Under the pieces are notes generated by a model that was given only the letters and a program-made list of their open reading frames with translations, had not been told where the DNA came from and did not search any database. From Desulfuromonadaceae bacterium (lineage in GTDB: Bacteria > Desulfobacterota > Desulfuromonadia > Geobacterales > Pseudopelobacteraceae), in assembly GCA_028687585.1 (NCBI GenBank), contig JAQTZV010000009.1:1-64000 (forward strand): a stretch of DNA of 64,000 nucleotides, in the 5' to 3' direction. Shown one piece after another: positions 44,873-53,518 of this stretch. The position numbers and the translations under genes were made by a program. Position 1 is the first letter of the stretch. Every line of letters starts with the position of its first letter.

Positions 44873-45733
44873 ATGCAATCACCATGGCCCGATTCAGCAA
44901 CAATTCTGGAACGCTCACGGGCTGTTTTCCTTGCCCAGTGGCAAGAGCTGCTCCGACTGCGCCGTGCCGTGCTCAAAACGTCAGATCTGAATAGCATCCA
45001 TGATCTGCGCGTTGCCTCACGCCGTTTCAGGGCGGCGCTGGAACTTTTTTATCCGTTTCTATTGCGGGGAAAGCGGGCGGATCTCCGCAAAGGTGTCAGA
45101 AAACTTACTCAGGCATTAGGCGTCCTGCGCAACATAGATGAAGCAGCGCTTTTCTTCGCGTCACACGATCCGGCGGGCATGTCTGCGGACAGATCTTTCC
45201 GCACCGCACTTGCGAAACTCCGCAGCAGAGAGTTGCAGCGGGTACATGCATGTCTCAAGGCCTTTGCGCACCGCCGCCTGGATCGGGCACTCCGGAAAAT
45301 TGTTTCCACGCTGGATGAGGCTGCCATAGCAGCCGGGTACAGCAGTTCAATCCAGGCATATTTTTCTGAAACTGCTGCCGGAAAACAGCAGTCGACTCAG
45401 CAACTGCTTGCCGGTACGACAATCCCCGGACATCGAACCTCGCGTCACTCCCTTCGAATCGCCATCAAAAAATGGCGCTACTTCCTCGAAATAACCGCAC
45501 CGATTCTGGATCGCGACTACACCCCTTCCCTGGAACTGCTCAAGGAATATCAGTCGCTGCTCGGGCGGATGAATGACATTGCAGAGTTCGAGACGCTGCT
45601 CAAAAAACTGAAACCACCCCGTAGTGCGCGGCACGCAGCGGAAGGAGTTCTCCAGACAGAAGATGCGTACTTGCTGGAAAACTTCACTGAGCTGACCCGC
45701 CGGAAGCCGCTTGCCGTGAACTCTCCGTTTTAA
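44873..45733 (+). CDS. CHAD-domain protein
   Basis: Alpha-helical protein of 286 aa. The CHAD signatures are IHDLRVASRRFRAALELF, LGVLRNIDEA, and a C-terminal HSLRIAIKKWRYFLEI with conserved His and basic residues. CHAD domains bind polyphosphate granules and often pair with CYTH; here the domain stands alone after sixA. The start is by family length; no ribosome site is visible, so it may depend on translational coupling. The 3' end overlaps the converging zinc-ribbon gene by 50 bp. Confidence 0.88.
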   Translation: MQSPWPDSATILERSRAVFLAQWQELLRLRRAVLKTSDLNSIHDLRVASRRFRAALELFYPFLLRGKRADLRKGVRKLTQALGVLRNIDEAALFFASHDPAGMSADRSFRTALAKLRSRELQRVHACLKAFAHRRLDRALRKIVSTLDEAAIAAGYSSSIQAYFSETAAGKQQSTQQLLAGTTIPGHRTSRHSLRIAIKKWRYFLEITAPILDRDYTPSLELLKEYQSLLGRMNDIAEFETLLKKLKPPRSARHAAEGVLQTEDAYLLENFTELTRRKPLAVNSPF

Positions 45734-45917
45734 ATGTTAACAACCCCGCTGCTGCCGTGCTGTTAATGACAACTCCATTCGTGTCCGGCAGATTCATTGG
45801 CCGGTGACAGGCGCCGCAAGTGGCGTCGTCCTGCAACTTTGCCCAAAGAACCCGGTTTTCAGAATCACACCAGTCGCAGCACCAGAAGTAATAATCTTCG
45901 TGTAATCGTATGTTCAT
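45684..45917 (-). CDS. Small zinc-ribbon protein
   Basis: Protein of 77 aa with two knuckles: WCCDWC and ATCGACHRP, giving a CxxC...CxxC pair likely to bind zinc. N-terminal MNIRLHEDYYFW is conserved-looking. The start is chosen where GAGGAAAG lies about 5 nt upstream. The tail overlaps the 3' end of the CHAD gene on the other strand. Function unknown; a regulatory or nucleic-acid-binding role is possible. Confidence 0.65.
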   Translation of the reverse strand: MNIRLHEDYYFWCCDWCDSENRVLWAKLQDDATCGACHRPMNLPDTNGVVINSTAAAGLLTFKTESSRQAASGGSAQ

Positions 45918-46051
45918 CTTCACTTTCCTCCATTCGTTTTTTTTCATCATAGACGACAACTATTACAAACGTGTGAAGGCCCGATAACTATTTTGTGATT
46001 TTTTTGTCGAAAGCTCCGAATACATGCAGTTTCTACAAAATCTTAATATGT

Positions 46052-46080
46052 CTGCAACATGTTTGTAACAATTCTATGAT
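46052..46080 (+). promoter_or_regulatory. Putative Pho box and -10 of phoB
   Basis: Two 11-bp direct repeats, CTGCAACATGT (46052) and TTGTAACAATT (46063), resemble the 11-bp-spaced CTGTCAT repeats bound by PhoB in E. coli. TATGAT (46075-46080) follows as a -10. They lie 63 bp before phoB, implying autoregulation. Confidence 0.65.
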
Positions 46081-46142
46081 ACAAATGTTTGTGATATCTT
46101 GGGCGACAGTGAGAAGAAGGATTTCATGAGCAGGAGCATGAC

Positions 46143-46826
46143 ATGAAGAACGTGCTGATTATCGAAGATGAAAAAGACCTGGCAGAATTACTGGCTTTCA
46201 ACCTTGAGAAGGATGGGTATACCGCTACCTGCGTTCATGATGGCAAGCTCGGGCTAGAGAGGGCAACTGTAGAGCTGCCGGATCTGATCCTGCTGGACCT
46301 CATGCTGCCGGGGCTGCTCGGAACCGAGGTCTGCAAGGCGCTGCGCAAAGACGCGCGAACCGCGCGGATCCCGATTATCATGATAACGGCAAAAGGGGAT
46401 GAAATTGATCGCGTGGTCGGCTTTGAAGTCGGGGCCGATGATTACATAGTAAAACCGTTCTCCATGCGCGAGGTTGCGTTGCGGGTCAAGGCGGTCATGC
46501 GGCGCTCTGAACCTGACGCGCAGACTCCGTCGCCGGAGTTGTTTGCTATCGGAGATATTGTCATCGATAGGGAGCGGCATACCGTCGTCAGTGCCGGCAG
46601 CGAGATTGAGCTTACCAGCACCGAATATAAACTGCTGCTCTACCTGGCGGAGAAAAAGGGGTACGTACATAGTCGGGAACAGCTGCTCCAGAGGGTCTGG
46701 AGCTACAACAATGCCGGCGACACCAGAACCGTTGACACCCATGTGACGCGCCTGCGCGGGAAACTAGGCGCACCGGGCGACATTATCAAGACCGTCCGCG
46801 GCTTCGGCTACAAAATCGAGGAGTAG
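46143..46826 (+). CDS. phoB: Phosphate regulon response regulator PhoB
   Basis: OmpR-family regulator of 227 aa. Receiver: LIIEDEKDLAELLAFNLEKD, acceptor Asp52 in ILLDLMLPG, DDYIVKPFS. Winged helix: LTSTEYKLLLYLAEKKG and a C-terminal TVRGFGYKIEE. The sequence is closest in style to PhoB. AGGAG precedes the ATG. phoR begins 3 nt after the stop. The Pho box upstream and pst genes downstream support the name. Confidence 0.93.
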   Translation: MKNVLIIEDEKDLAELLAFNLEKDGYTATCVHDGKLGLERATVELPDLILLDLMLPGLLGTEVCKALRKDARTARIPIIMITAKGDEIDRVVGFEVGADDYIVKPFSMREVALRVKAVMRRSEPDAQTPSPELFAIGDIVIDRERHTVVSAGSEIELTSTEYKLLLYLAEKKGYVHSREQLLQRVWSYNNAGDTRTVDTHVTRLRGKLGAPGDIIKTVRGFGYKIEE

Positions 46827-46829
46827 GAT

Positions 46830-48590
46830 ATGGGATTCCGAACAAAGCTGGTACTGTCATATATCTTTCTGGTTGCCCTGATCACGGGCAGCTTCTATCT
46901 CTACTTCAACTATTCCCTGCAAAAAGAGATGATTGAAGAAAGCCGGGCCAACCTGGCCAGTCAGACGCAATTGGCACGCCTGCTCGTGATGGGTGATAAA
47001 CCGTCGGTATCTCCACAGCAGCTGGCCGCATCAATCGGCACTGCGACCAAAGCCAGAGCAACATTAATTGCTCCGGACGGGACGGTTACCGGTGATTCTG
47101 ATGTCGGCCAGGCACGTCTTGGACAACTTGAGAATCATCTGCAGCGCCCCGAAGTTCAGGAGGCTCTCAGGAATGGCAGCGGCAGTGCCATCCGATATTC
47201 TGATACCCTGCGAACTCCGACGCTCTACACTGCTGTTACATTCGGCGGCAGTACGGTGGACGGCGTTATTCGACTGGCCTTGCCCCTGGAATATCTTTCC
47301 ACGACTCGAAACAGCCTGCACAACCTTGTTGGCGGCGCCGTACTGATGACCATCGCTATTGCCCTCCTGCTCAGTTACGCCCTCTCAAACGTGACGTCAA
47401 AACCGCTGCGTGACATGGCGGTTGCTGCCGCTCGAATCGGCCATGGTGACAGTAAAGCCAGAATACCGGTCCACTCCAACGATGAAATCGGCGTACTGGC
47501 AACGGTTCTTAATGACATGTCCGAACGCATAGAATCTCAAGTGCAACATTTATCAACCGAAAAACAGCGCCTTGACACCATTCTGCGCAGTATGGGCGAA
47601 GGGGTGATGGTGACTGCGCCCGATGGGGTCATAACCCTGGTCAATCCTGCCTTCCGCACCCTCTTTTCGATTACCGGCAACGTGGAAGGTGACCAGCTGG
47701 TAGAAATATCCCGCCACCCGGATCTGCTGGAGGCTTTCAACGACCTTGGCAAACCGGGTACTCACGAACTGGTCCGGGAAATTTATATTCAGCCTGATGA
47801 CATGACCCTCCTGACGCATTGGGTGCCGTTACATGTTGATGGTTTTCGGCAGGGAGTTGTCGCAGTATTCCACAACATCAGCGATCTGAAAAAAGCGGAA
47901 AACATGCGGCGGGACTTCGTCGCCAATGTCTCTCATGAATTGCGAACCCCGGTGACCATAATAAAAGGGTATGCCGAAACGCTGCTGGACGGCGCTCTTG
48001 AATCAGATCCAGCGCGAGCAAAGCGTTTTGTAGAGATCATCTCCAGCCATGCGGATCGTCTGAGCAACCTGATTAACGACATCCTCACCCTGTCAAGCCT
48101 CGAATCAAAAGAAGCCCTTATTGAACTCAACCCGCTTGATATTTCCGGGACGATTGCCAAGGCATGCATGCTGTTGCAGGAGCGTGCCGCGCACAAGAGC
48201 ATTGCTATACGTAATGAATCCGAGAGCGGCAGCGTGCCGCGAGTCATGGCAGATCAGGGTCGCCTTGAACAGGTAGTGGTTAATCTTCTGGAAAATGCCA
48301 TCAAGTACACTCCGGATGGCGGCACGGTTTGCTTGCATACGGAGAATGACGGTGCGTACGTTAAGGTTTCGGTAACAGACACCGGCATCGGCATCCCGTT
48401 CAAAGATCTCCCGAGAATCTTTGAACGCTTTTACCGGGTGGACGAGGCGAGGACCAGGGAGCAGGGAGGGACGGGGCTTGGCCTGGCTATTGTCAAACAT
48501 ATTGTGCAGCTTCATGGTGGTGCAGTTTCCGTAACAAGTGAGCCGGGAAAGGGATCAGTTTTTTCGTTTACTCTGCGTCCTGCGGGGTGA
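46830..48590 (+). CDS. phoR: Phosphate regulon sensor histidine kinase PhoR
   Basis: Membrane kinase of 586 aa. TM1 is about residues 8-28; an extracytoplasmic loop of about 130 residues precedes TM2. HAMP (SKPLRDMAVAAARIGHGD), PAS (LDTILRSMGEGVMVTAPDG) and histidine kinase follow, with His369 in NVSHELRTPVTI and ATPase boxes LLENAIKYT, DTGIGIPFKDL and GTGLGLAIVKHI. E. coli PhoR lacks the large loop; this layout is like Gram-positive and Geobacter PhoR. Its last 23 bp overlap the convergent DAC gene. Confidence 0.92.
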   Translation: MGFRTKLVLSYIFLVALITGSFYLYFNYSLQKEMIEESRANLASQTQLARLLVMGDKPSVSPQQLAASIGTATKARATLIAPDGTVTGDSDVGQARLGQLENHLQRPEVQEALRNGSGSAIRYSDTLRTPTLYTAVTFGGSTVDGVIRLALPLEYLSTTRNSLHNLVGGAVLMTIAIALLLSYALSNVTSKPLRDMAVAAARIGHGDSKARIPVHSNDEIGVLATVLNDMSERIESQVQHLSTEKQRLDTILRSMGEGVMVTAPDGVITLVNPAFRTLFSITGNVEGDQLVEISRHPDLLEAFNDLGKPGTHELVREIYIQPDDMTLLTHWVPLHVDGFRQGVVAVFHNISDLKKAENMRRDFVANVSHELRTPVTIIKGYAETLLDGALESDPARAKRFVEIISSHADRLSNLINDILTLSSLESKEALIELNPLDISGTIAKACMLLQERAAHKSIAIRNESESGSVPRVMADQGRLEQVVVNLLENAIKYTPDGGTVCLHTENDGAYVKVSVTDTGIGIPFKDLPRIFERFYRVDEARTREQGGTGLGLAIVKHIVQLHGGAVSVTSEPGKGSVFSFTLRPAG

Positions 48591-49863
48591 TCTCCGGCAG
48601 TAGTCTGAAGTTTTCCCACATGCAGACATCGTCATCTACCTTGGTGATTGCTCTGACATCACTATCTTGAGAGATGACAAAACCGACACTATCCGGATTG
48701 GCATCGCAGTAGCGCATCATCGAACGATGGCGCGTCCCGAAATAGGTATAATTGAATGTCCTCCGGGCCTTTTTCGCTGCGTTGGCAGTAAGGGCTTTTC
48801 TGACGGAGAGCGGCTCCTTTGCGGTAGTTATTTCCACGCCGAAACCGATTACCTCCAGCTTCTGGTTCATCAACACCAACCCGTCAATTCTGGTGAGCAG
48901 CGCGACAAACCATATTGCCGCCTCAACCTCTTTCTCACTCTCACGACATGCTGAGTTTTGTGCCGCCAACTTCTTGTTCAGGAGATGGATCTCTTCCTGC
49001 CGGGCCGCTGTTATATACAGCCTCGTTACCTCAAGCCGGTAGCGAGAGAGGGCATAGCGTTTGATCGCGGAATTGAGCCGATCATAGTGCATCCGATATT
49101 TTGTATTTAATCCCTCAAAATTGGAATCCGGAACGATCAGGATTGCTCCGCCATACTTTAATCCTTTGACGCGGAACAGCAGGCGCTGAATCACCGACAT
49201 CCAGAGGCTGCGTATTCTCTCTTTTACCTCCTGCGATGAGATCGCGTGCGGAAAATGCGAGTACAGATCCTCCAGCAGCGACGCAACTCCGGGCGCAAGT
49301 TTTTGCAGCAGGGGACCGCTGCTGAAAATTTCGATACTATTCAGACTGAGATTGTCAATTACAAGTTCCGCAATCTGTTCATAGCCGATGGTAACCAGGA
49401 TATGTCCCGGTCCGACAATACGCGCCTCGAACAGACCCGGACGGTGAGGAGCAGTACTGTTTTCAAGCCTGATAAAGTCTTCATAGCGGTTGAGTTGGTC
49501 AATTAGTCCCCAGATAATCAGGGTCCCGTCAGCATTTGGATACACCGCCAGCGCAGAACTGCGTGGGTGTGAGGAAAGAGCCAGTTTACTGATATTCGGC
49601 AGGTTCATCTCTTCAGGGCATTCGAGAGGAATAAAATGCCAGAGTTCTCGAACTGGCACTCCTGATTGTCGGTGCTGGGCCTCTGCCGGGTTGAAAAAAA
49701 CCAGGTGAAAGGAGATGAATTCCGACTCTTCCCTGGAGATACTCGCATGGTAAATTATTTGAAACAGCCTGATGACCGCTTCTGCGGGTGGTGCGGCAAT
49801 TTTACGCCGGTTAATGGCCTGGAGTATTTCTTTGGCGAGGTCAGAGGGATGCGAAACACCCAT
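48568..49863 (-). CDS. DAC (diadenylate-cyclase-like) domain protein in the Pho locus
   Basis: Protein of 431 aa. The C-terminal 105 residues look like a DisA_N/DAC domain: RIDGLVLMNQKLEVIGFGVE carries a DG(A)-type motif at about 327-328. FGTRHRSMMRYCD has the RHR-type motif at 376-380, followed by VGFVISQDSDVRAI. The N-terminal 200 residues (HPRSSALAVYPNADGTLIIWG, then VGPGHILVTIGYEQIAEL) resemble the DACNV type of probable sensor domain. Whether it makes c-di-AMP or only binds a nucleotide is open; DGL replaces the usual DGA. AAGGAGAA precedes this ATG. It is divergent from pstS and convergent with phoR. Confidence 0.7.
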   Translation of the reverse strand: MGVSHPSDLAKEILQAINRRKIAAPPAEAVIRLFQIIYHASISREESEFISFHLVFFNPAEAQHRQSGVPVRELWHFIPLECPEEMNLPNISKLALSSHPRSSALAVYPNADGTLIIWGLIDQLNRYEDFIRLENSTAPHRPGLFEARIVGPGHILVTIGYEQIAELVIDNLSLNSIEIFSSGPLLQKLAPGVASLLEDLYSHFPHAISSQEVKERIRSLWMSVIQRLLFRVKGLKYGGAILIVPDSNFEGLNTKYRMHYDRLNSAIKRYALSRYRLEVTRLYITAARQEEIHLLNKKLAAQNSACRESEKEVEAAIWFVALLTRIDGLVLMNQKLEVIGFGVEITTAKEPLSVRKALTANAAKKARRTFNYTYFGTRHRSMMRYCDANPDSVGFVISQDSDVRAITKVDDDVCMWENFRLLPEITPQDAE

Positions 49864-49992
49864 TGTTCTTCTCCTTCGGAGCCTTGAAGGTATGCTGCGA
49901 AACCGTTGAATGATGAAAGTACATAGCATACGTACGGCAAAGATGCCATCATTCGGTACATTGCCCGCAATCGTAACCAACCATTTTCCATC

Positions 49993-50026
49993 CTGTAACA
50001 TCCCTGTAACAATAGTCTGCTATGAT
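49993..50026 (+). promoter_or_regulatory. Putative Pho box and -10 of pstS
   Basis: CTGTAACATCC (49993) and CTGTAACAATA (50004) are direct repeats exactly 11 bp apart, sharing the CTGTAACA core. TATGAT (50021-50026) follows. The same core and the same -10 appear before phoB, so PhoB control of both is very likely. The divergent DAC gene starts 130 bp away. Confidence 0.75.
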
Positions 50027-50066
50027 ACAATCATATCAAGAGACAAACCAACAGGAGGAACAATCA

Positions 50067-51032
50067 ATGTACAAGAAGTCAATCCTGACCGCCGCACTGC
50101 TGATGGTCACCGCCGTATCCGCTCACGCTGAAAAAGTTACCGTAGATGCAAAAATAAAGAAGTACACCCCTGCTGCCGGTGTCGCCGGCAATCTTGGAAG
50201 CATCGGCTCAGACAGCCTCAACAACCTTATGACCTACTGGGCCGAAGGGTTCAAGAAGAAATATCCCAACGTCAACATACAGATCGAAGGCAAGGGGTCC
50301 AGCACCGCGCCTCCGGCACTGATCGCCGGCACCGCCCAGCTTGGCCCCATGTCCCGCGAAATGAAGAGTTCCGAAATAGAAGCATTTGAAAAAAAACATG
50401 GCTTCAAGCCGACCAAGATTGGTGTAGCACTTGACTCACTGGCGGTCTTCGTCAACAAGGACAACCCGATAAAAAGTCTCTCTCTCGACAAGGTTGATGC
50501 CATCTTCTCAAAAACCCACAAACGCGGCGGCGCTGATGTTGCAACCTGGGGACAGCTCGGGGTGACCGGCAAGCTCGCAGCGATGCCGATCAGCCTCTAT
50601 GGCCGTAACTCCGCATCCGGCACCTACGGCTACTTCAAAGAGCACGCCCTGAGCAAAGGCGACTTCAAAAACAGCGTCAAGGAGCAGCCGGGCTCCGCTT
50701 CCGTTGTTGAAGGCGTCGCCAAGGATATCGGCGCCATCGGCTACTCAGGCATCGGCTATGCCACTTCCGGCGTGCGCGCGGTACCGCTCTCTGGCAAAGA
50801 AGGGAGCAAAGCTGCTGAAGCGACGTATGCCAATGTGCTGAACGGTTCCTACCCCATGAGCCGTATGCTCTACATCTACGTTGCAAAAAAACCGGGTCAG
50901 CCACTGCCGAAAGTGGTCGAGGAATTCCTGCGCTACGCTCTTTCCAAAGAAGGTCAGGAAGTAGTCGTGAAGGACGGCTACGACCCACTGACCGCCAAAC
51001 TGGCTGAAGATCAGTTGAAGACGTTGAAATAA
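50067..51032 (+). CDS. pstS: Periplasmic phosphate-binding protein PstS
   Basis: Exported protein of 321 aa with a signal peptide ending AVSAHA (about residue 20). Phosphate-site segments are present: GSIGSDSLNNLMTYW, EGKGSSTAPPALIAG, GRNSASGTYGYF, then GIGYSGIGYA. It captures phosphate for the Pst ABC transporter. AGGAGG precedes the ATG. A terminator-like hairpin follows, so pstS may be made in excess over the rest. Confidence 0.95.
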   Translation: MYKKSILTAALLMVTAVSAHAEKVTVDAKIKKYTPAAGVAGNLGSIGSDSLNNLMTYWAEGFKKKYPNVNIQIEGKGSSTAPPALIAGTAQLGPMSREMKSSEIEAFEKKHGFKPTKIGVALDSLAVFVNKDNPIKSLSLDKVDAIFSKTHKRGGADVATWGQLGVTGKLAAMPISLYGRNSASGTYGYFKEHALSKGDFKNSVKEQPGSASVVEGVAKDIGAIGYSGIGYATSGVRAVPLSGKEGSKAAEATYANVLNGSYPMSRMLYIYVAKKPGQPLPKVVEEFLRYALSKEGQEVVVKDGYDPLTAKLAEDQLKTLK

Positions 51033-51043
51033 TCTTTTATCTT

Positions 51044-51075
51044 AGGGGCAAACCTTGTGTTTGCCCTGTTTTTTT
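51044..51075 (+). terminator. Terminator-like hairpin after pstS, built from a repeat
   Basis: AGGGGCAAAC and GTTTGCCCT form the stem with loop CTTGT, followed by a run of seven T. The core CCTTGTGTT is shared with the pstA-pstB gap element, which suggests a repetitive element acting as terminator or attenuator. Confidence 0.75.
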
Positions 51076-51101
51076 GCACCCAAATATGAAATTGCACGAA
51101 T

Positions 51102-51122
51102 GGGCGATTACAAGAATCGCCC
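51102..51122. repeat. Short palindrome before pstC
   Basis: GGGCGATT-ACAAG-AATCGCCC, a perfect 8-bp stem followed by CTAC. The same gggcga...cgccccta composition occurs in the pstA-pstB gap. Confidence 0.6.
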
Positions 51123-51146
51123 CTACATGATCAGGAATGACTATCA

Positions 51147-53375
51147 ATGGCAAAGAATTTTACTGACAAATCCCGGCGCAACGACCGCCTTGCCGAAGTT
51201 CTGATCCGTATCGGCGGACTCTTCGTTATCGTTTCGGTTGTATGGATACTGGTAATGATCTCCCGGGTAGCGCTGCCGCTCTTCTACCCCCCATCTTCTA
51301 AAATAGCCGCCACTGTGAAGGTGCCGACTGCCATCCTATCCGGTAAGGTTCTGGCGGTCGGTTCAGAAGAATATCAGCAGGGTGCATTTGTTCTTGACGA
51401 TAGCGGTACCTTCCATTTTTTAAATATGGCCGATGGCTCTCTGTCTGCCAGCATTAAAACACCAATGGTCCCGGTCGGAGCCGATCACGTTGTCTCGGCA
51501 GAATATATCGGCAAATCAGCCTATAATCTCTTGTGGAATAACGGCGCCATAACTTCGGTGACTGTCGGACTTACCGCTGCCAAGGCCAGGGAGGGTACCG
51601 TTACCCTCACCCATGACGTTACAGCAAAAGATGACATCGCGTTTGCCGCCGCCGGCGGCATCGTGCAATCATTTGCCCGGCCGATTGAAGACAGGGGCGC
51701 CGTGCGGATCGACCGTCTGTCCGGAGACCATCTGCGGGTAACCCATCAGCTGGTGGAAACAGACCTGCTCGGCACTGAAAAGCGGACAACTACCAGCGTC
51801 GACCTTACCGACCCGTTACCGGGACGTCTCTCTGCGGTCACGGTCGATTCAAAGGGGCACTATCTCTATGCCGGTACCGACACCGGTTGGCTGCTGCGCT
51901 GGGATATCTCCGAACCGGGCACGATCACTCTGCTGGAAAGCACACCTGCCTCGGAGAATCACAAGGCGATCACGTCACTTGCCCTGGTACTGGGTGACGT
52001 ATCGGTTGCCGTTGGCGATACCGGTGGCGCCCTGACAACCTGGTTTCCGGTCAAAGTTGCCGGCAGCGGCGAGGACCGGCGTCTGACCCGCATCCATACC
52101 CTGCGCTCCAACGTCGCTGCAACCGCCTTCATCATTGCGTCGCCGCGTGACAAAACCTTGTACTCGGGTGATACCGGAACCATCCATGTCGATCATATGA
52201 CCTCGGAACGGAACCTGTTGACCATCAAGCCGCTCGCACCGGTCACTCATGCCGCGCTTTCACCCAAAGGCAACAGCCTGGCCACGCTGGACAGAACCGG
52301 CACGCTCACCATCCGGAAAATGGACATACCCCACCCCGAGATCTCATTCGGCACCCTGTTCGGTAAAGTCTGGTACGAGGGGTATGACAAACCGGAGTAC
52401 TCCTGGCAGTCCTCGGCCTCCAACGACGATTTCGAACCCAAAATGAGTCTGGTACCGCTGGTGTTCGGCACGATCAAGGCAACGCTGTTTGCCATGCTGT
52501 TCGCCGTGCCGCTAGCGCTCCTGGCGGCACTCTACACCAGTCAGTTCATGTCGCCGAAACTTAAAGGCCGCGTCAAACCGGTCGTTGAAATTATGGCGGC
52601 CATTCCTTCCGTCGTTATCGGTTTCCTGGCCGGACTCTGGCTGGCGCCGCTGATCGACAAAAGCGTCCTGACAGTATTTTTGAGCATCGTCATTGTACCG
52701 CTGATGCTTCTGTTGACCATCTTTTTCTGGAAGCGCATCAAGGGTGCTTCTCCGCTCCAAAGGGTCTCCCGCGGCCATGAATTCATCGCCATGATCCCGG
52801 TGGTTATCCTCGGTATATACCTCGCTTTTCTCCTCAGCGGCATTGCTGAAGTACACCTGTTCGCCGGCGACTTCAAACAGTGGCTGTTCAGCACACTCGG
52901 TATCCGTTACGATCAGCGCAACAGCATCATCATCGCCATCGCGCTCGGCTTTGCCGTCATTCCGATTATTTTCACCATTGCCGAGGATGCCATCTCCAAC
53001 GTGCCGCGTAATCTGACCGCCGCTTCTCTGGCCCTCGGTGCAAGCCGCTGGCAGACCGCCTGGCGGGTGGTGCTCCCTTCGGCGCTGCCGGGTGTTTTTT
53101 CGGCGGTAATGATCGGCTTTGGCCGGGCTATTGGTGAAACCATGATCGTGCTGATGGCCACCGGAAATACACCGATTTTAAGCTGGAGTCTGTTTAACGG
53201 CCTCCGCTCCCTGTCGGCCAACATCGCGGTCGAGATCCCGGAAGCACCGCTTAACAGCTCCCTCTACCGGGTGCTGTTTCTCTCGGCGGTGCTGCTGTTC
53301 ATCTTCACCTTTATCATCAACACCGGCGCAGAAGCGTTGCGCCAACGATTCCGTAAAAAATACGGACGGTATTAA
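51147..53375 (+). CDS. pstC: Phosphate ABC transporter permease PstC (long form)
   Basis: Membrane protein of 742 aa, more than twice E. coli PstC. TM1 (about residues 22-45) is followed by a large extracytoplasmic region (about 46-430) with repeated beta-strand patterns (YLYAGTDTGWLLRWD, GDTGTIHVDH) resembling a propeller. The canonical permease comes next (GTIKATLFAMLFAVPLALLA onward, with EAA loop ASLALGASRWQTAWRVVLPS). Long PstC forms are known in gamma-proteobacteria. The frame is intact. Confidence 0.92.
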   Translation: MAKNFTDKSRRNDRLAEVLIRIGGLFVIVSVVWILVMISRVALPLFYPPSSKIAATVKVPTAILSGKVLAVGSEEYQQGAFVLDDSGTFHFLNMADGSLSASIKTPMVPVGADHVVSAEYIGKSAYNLLWNNGAITSVTVGLTAAKAREGTVTLTHDVTAKDDIAFAAAGGIVQSFARPIEDRGAVRIDRLSGDHLRVTHQLVETDLLGTEKRTTTSVDLTDPLPGRLSAVTVDSKGHYLYAGTDTGWLLRWDISEPGTITLLESTPASENHKAITSLALVLGDVSVAVGDTGGALTTWFPVKVAGSGEDRRLTRIHTLRSNVAATAFIIASPRDKTLYSGDTGTIHVDHMTSERNLLTIKPLAPVTHAALSPKGNSLATLDRTGTLTIRKMDIPHPEISFGTLFGKVWYEGYDKPEYSWQSSASNDDFEPKMSLVPLVFGTIKATLFAMLFAVPLALLAALYTSQFMSPKLKGRVKPVVEIMAAIPSVVIGFLAGLWLAPLIDKSVLTVFLSIVIVPLMLLLTIFFWKRIKGASPLQRVSRGHEFIAMIPVVILGIYLAFLLSGIAEVHLFAGDFKQWLFSTLGIRYDQRNSIIIAIALGFAVIPIIFTIAEDAISNVPRNLTAASLALGASRWQTAWRVVLPSALPGVFSAVMIGFGRAIGETMIVLMATGNTPILSWSLFNGLRSLSANIAVEIPEAPLNSSLYRVLFLSAVLLFIFTFIINTGAEALRQRFRKKYGRY

Positions 53376-53381
53376 AATCCA

Positions 53382-53497
53382 CCACGGAGACACGGAGAAA
53401 GTCAAAAACAAAAAAGATTTATGGTTTCCCCCAAACGCTTTTTGGCTTTTTTAAGTTTTTATATCTTGGTTCTCTCCGTGTCTCCGTGTCTCCGTGG
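53382..53497. repeat. Inverted repeat between pstC and pstA
   Basis: Left arm CCACGGAGACACGGAGAAAG (53382-53401) and right arm ending CCGTGTCTCCGTGG (53497) are complementary; the right arm holds three CTCCGTG units. The T/A-rich loop is non-coding. This occupies nearly the whole intergenic gap. Confidence 0.75.
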
Positions 53498-53518
53498 TAA
53501 GGTTTACAAGGTGTTATT

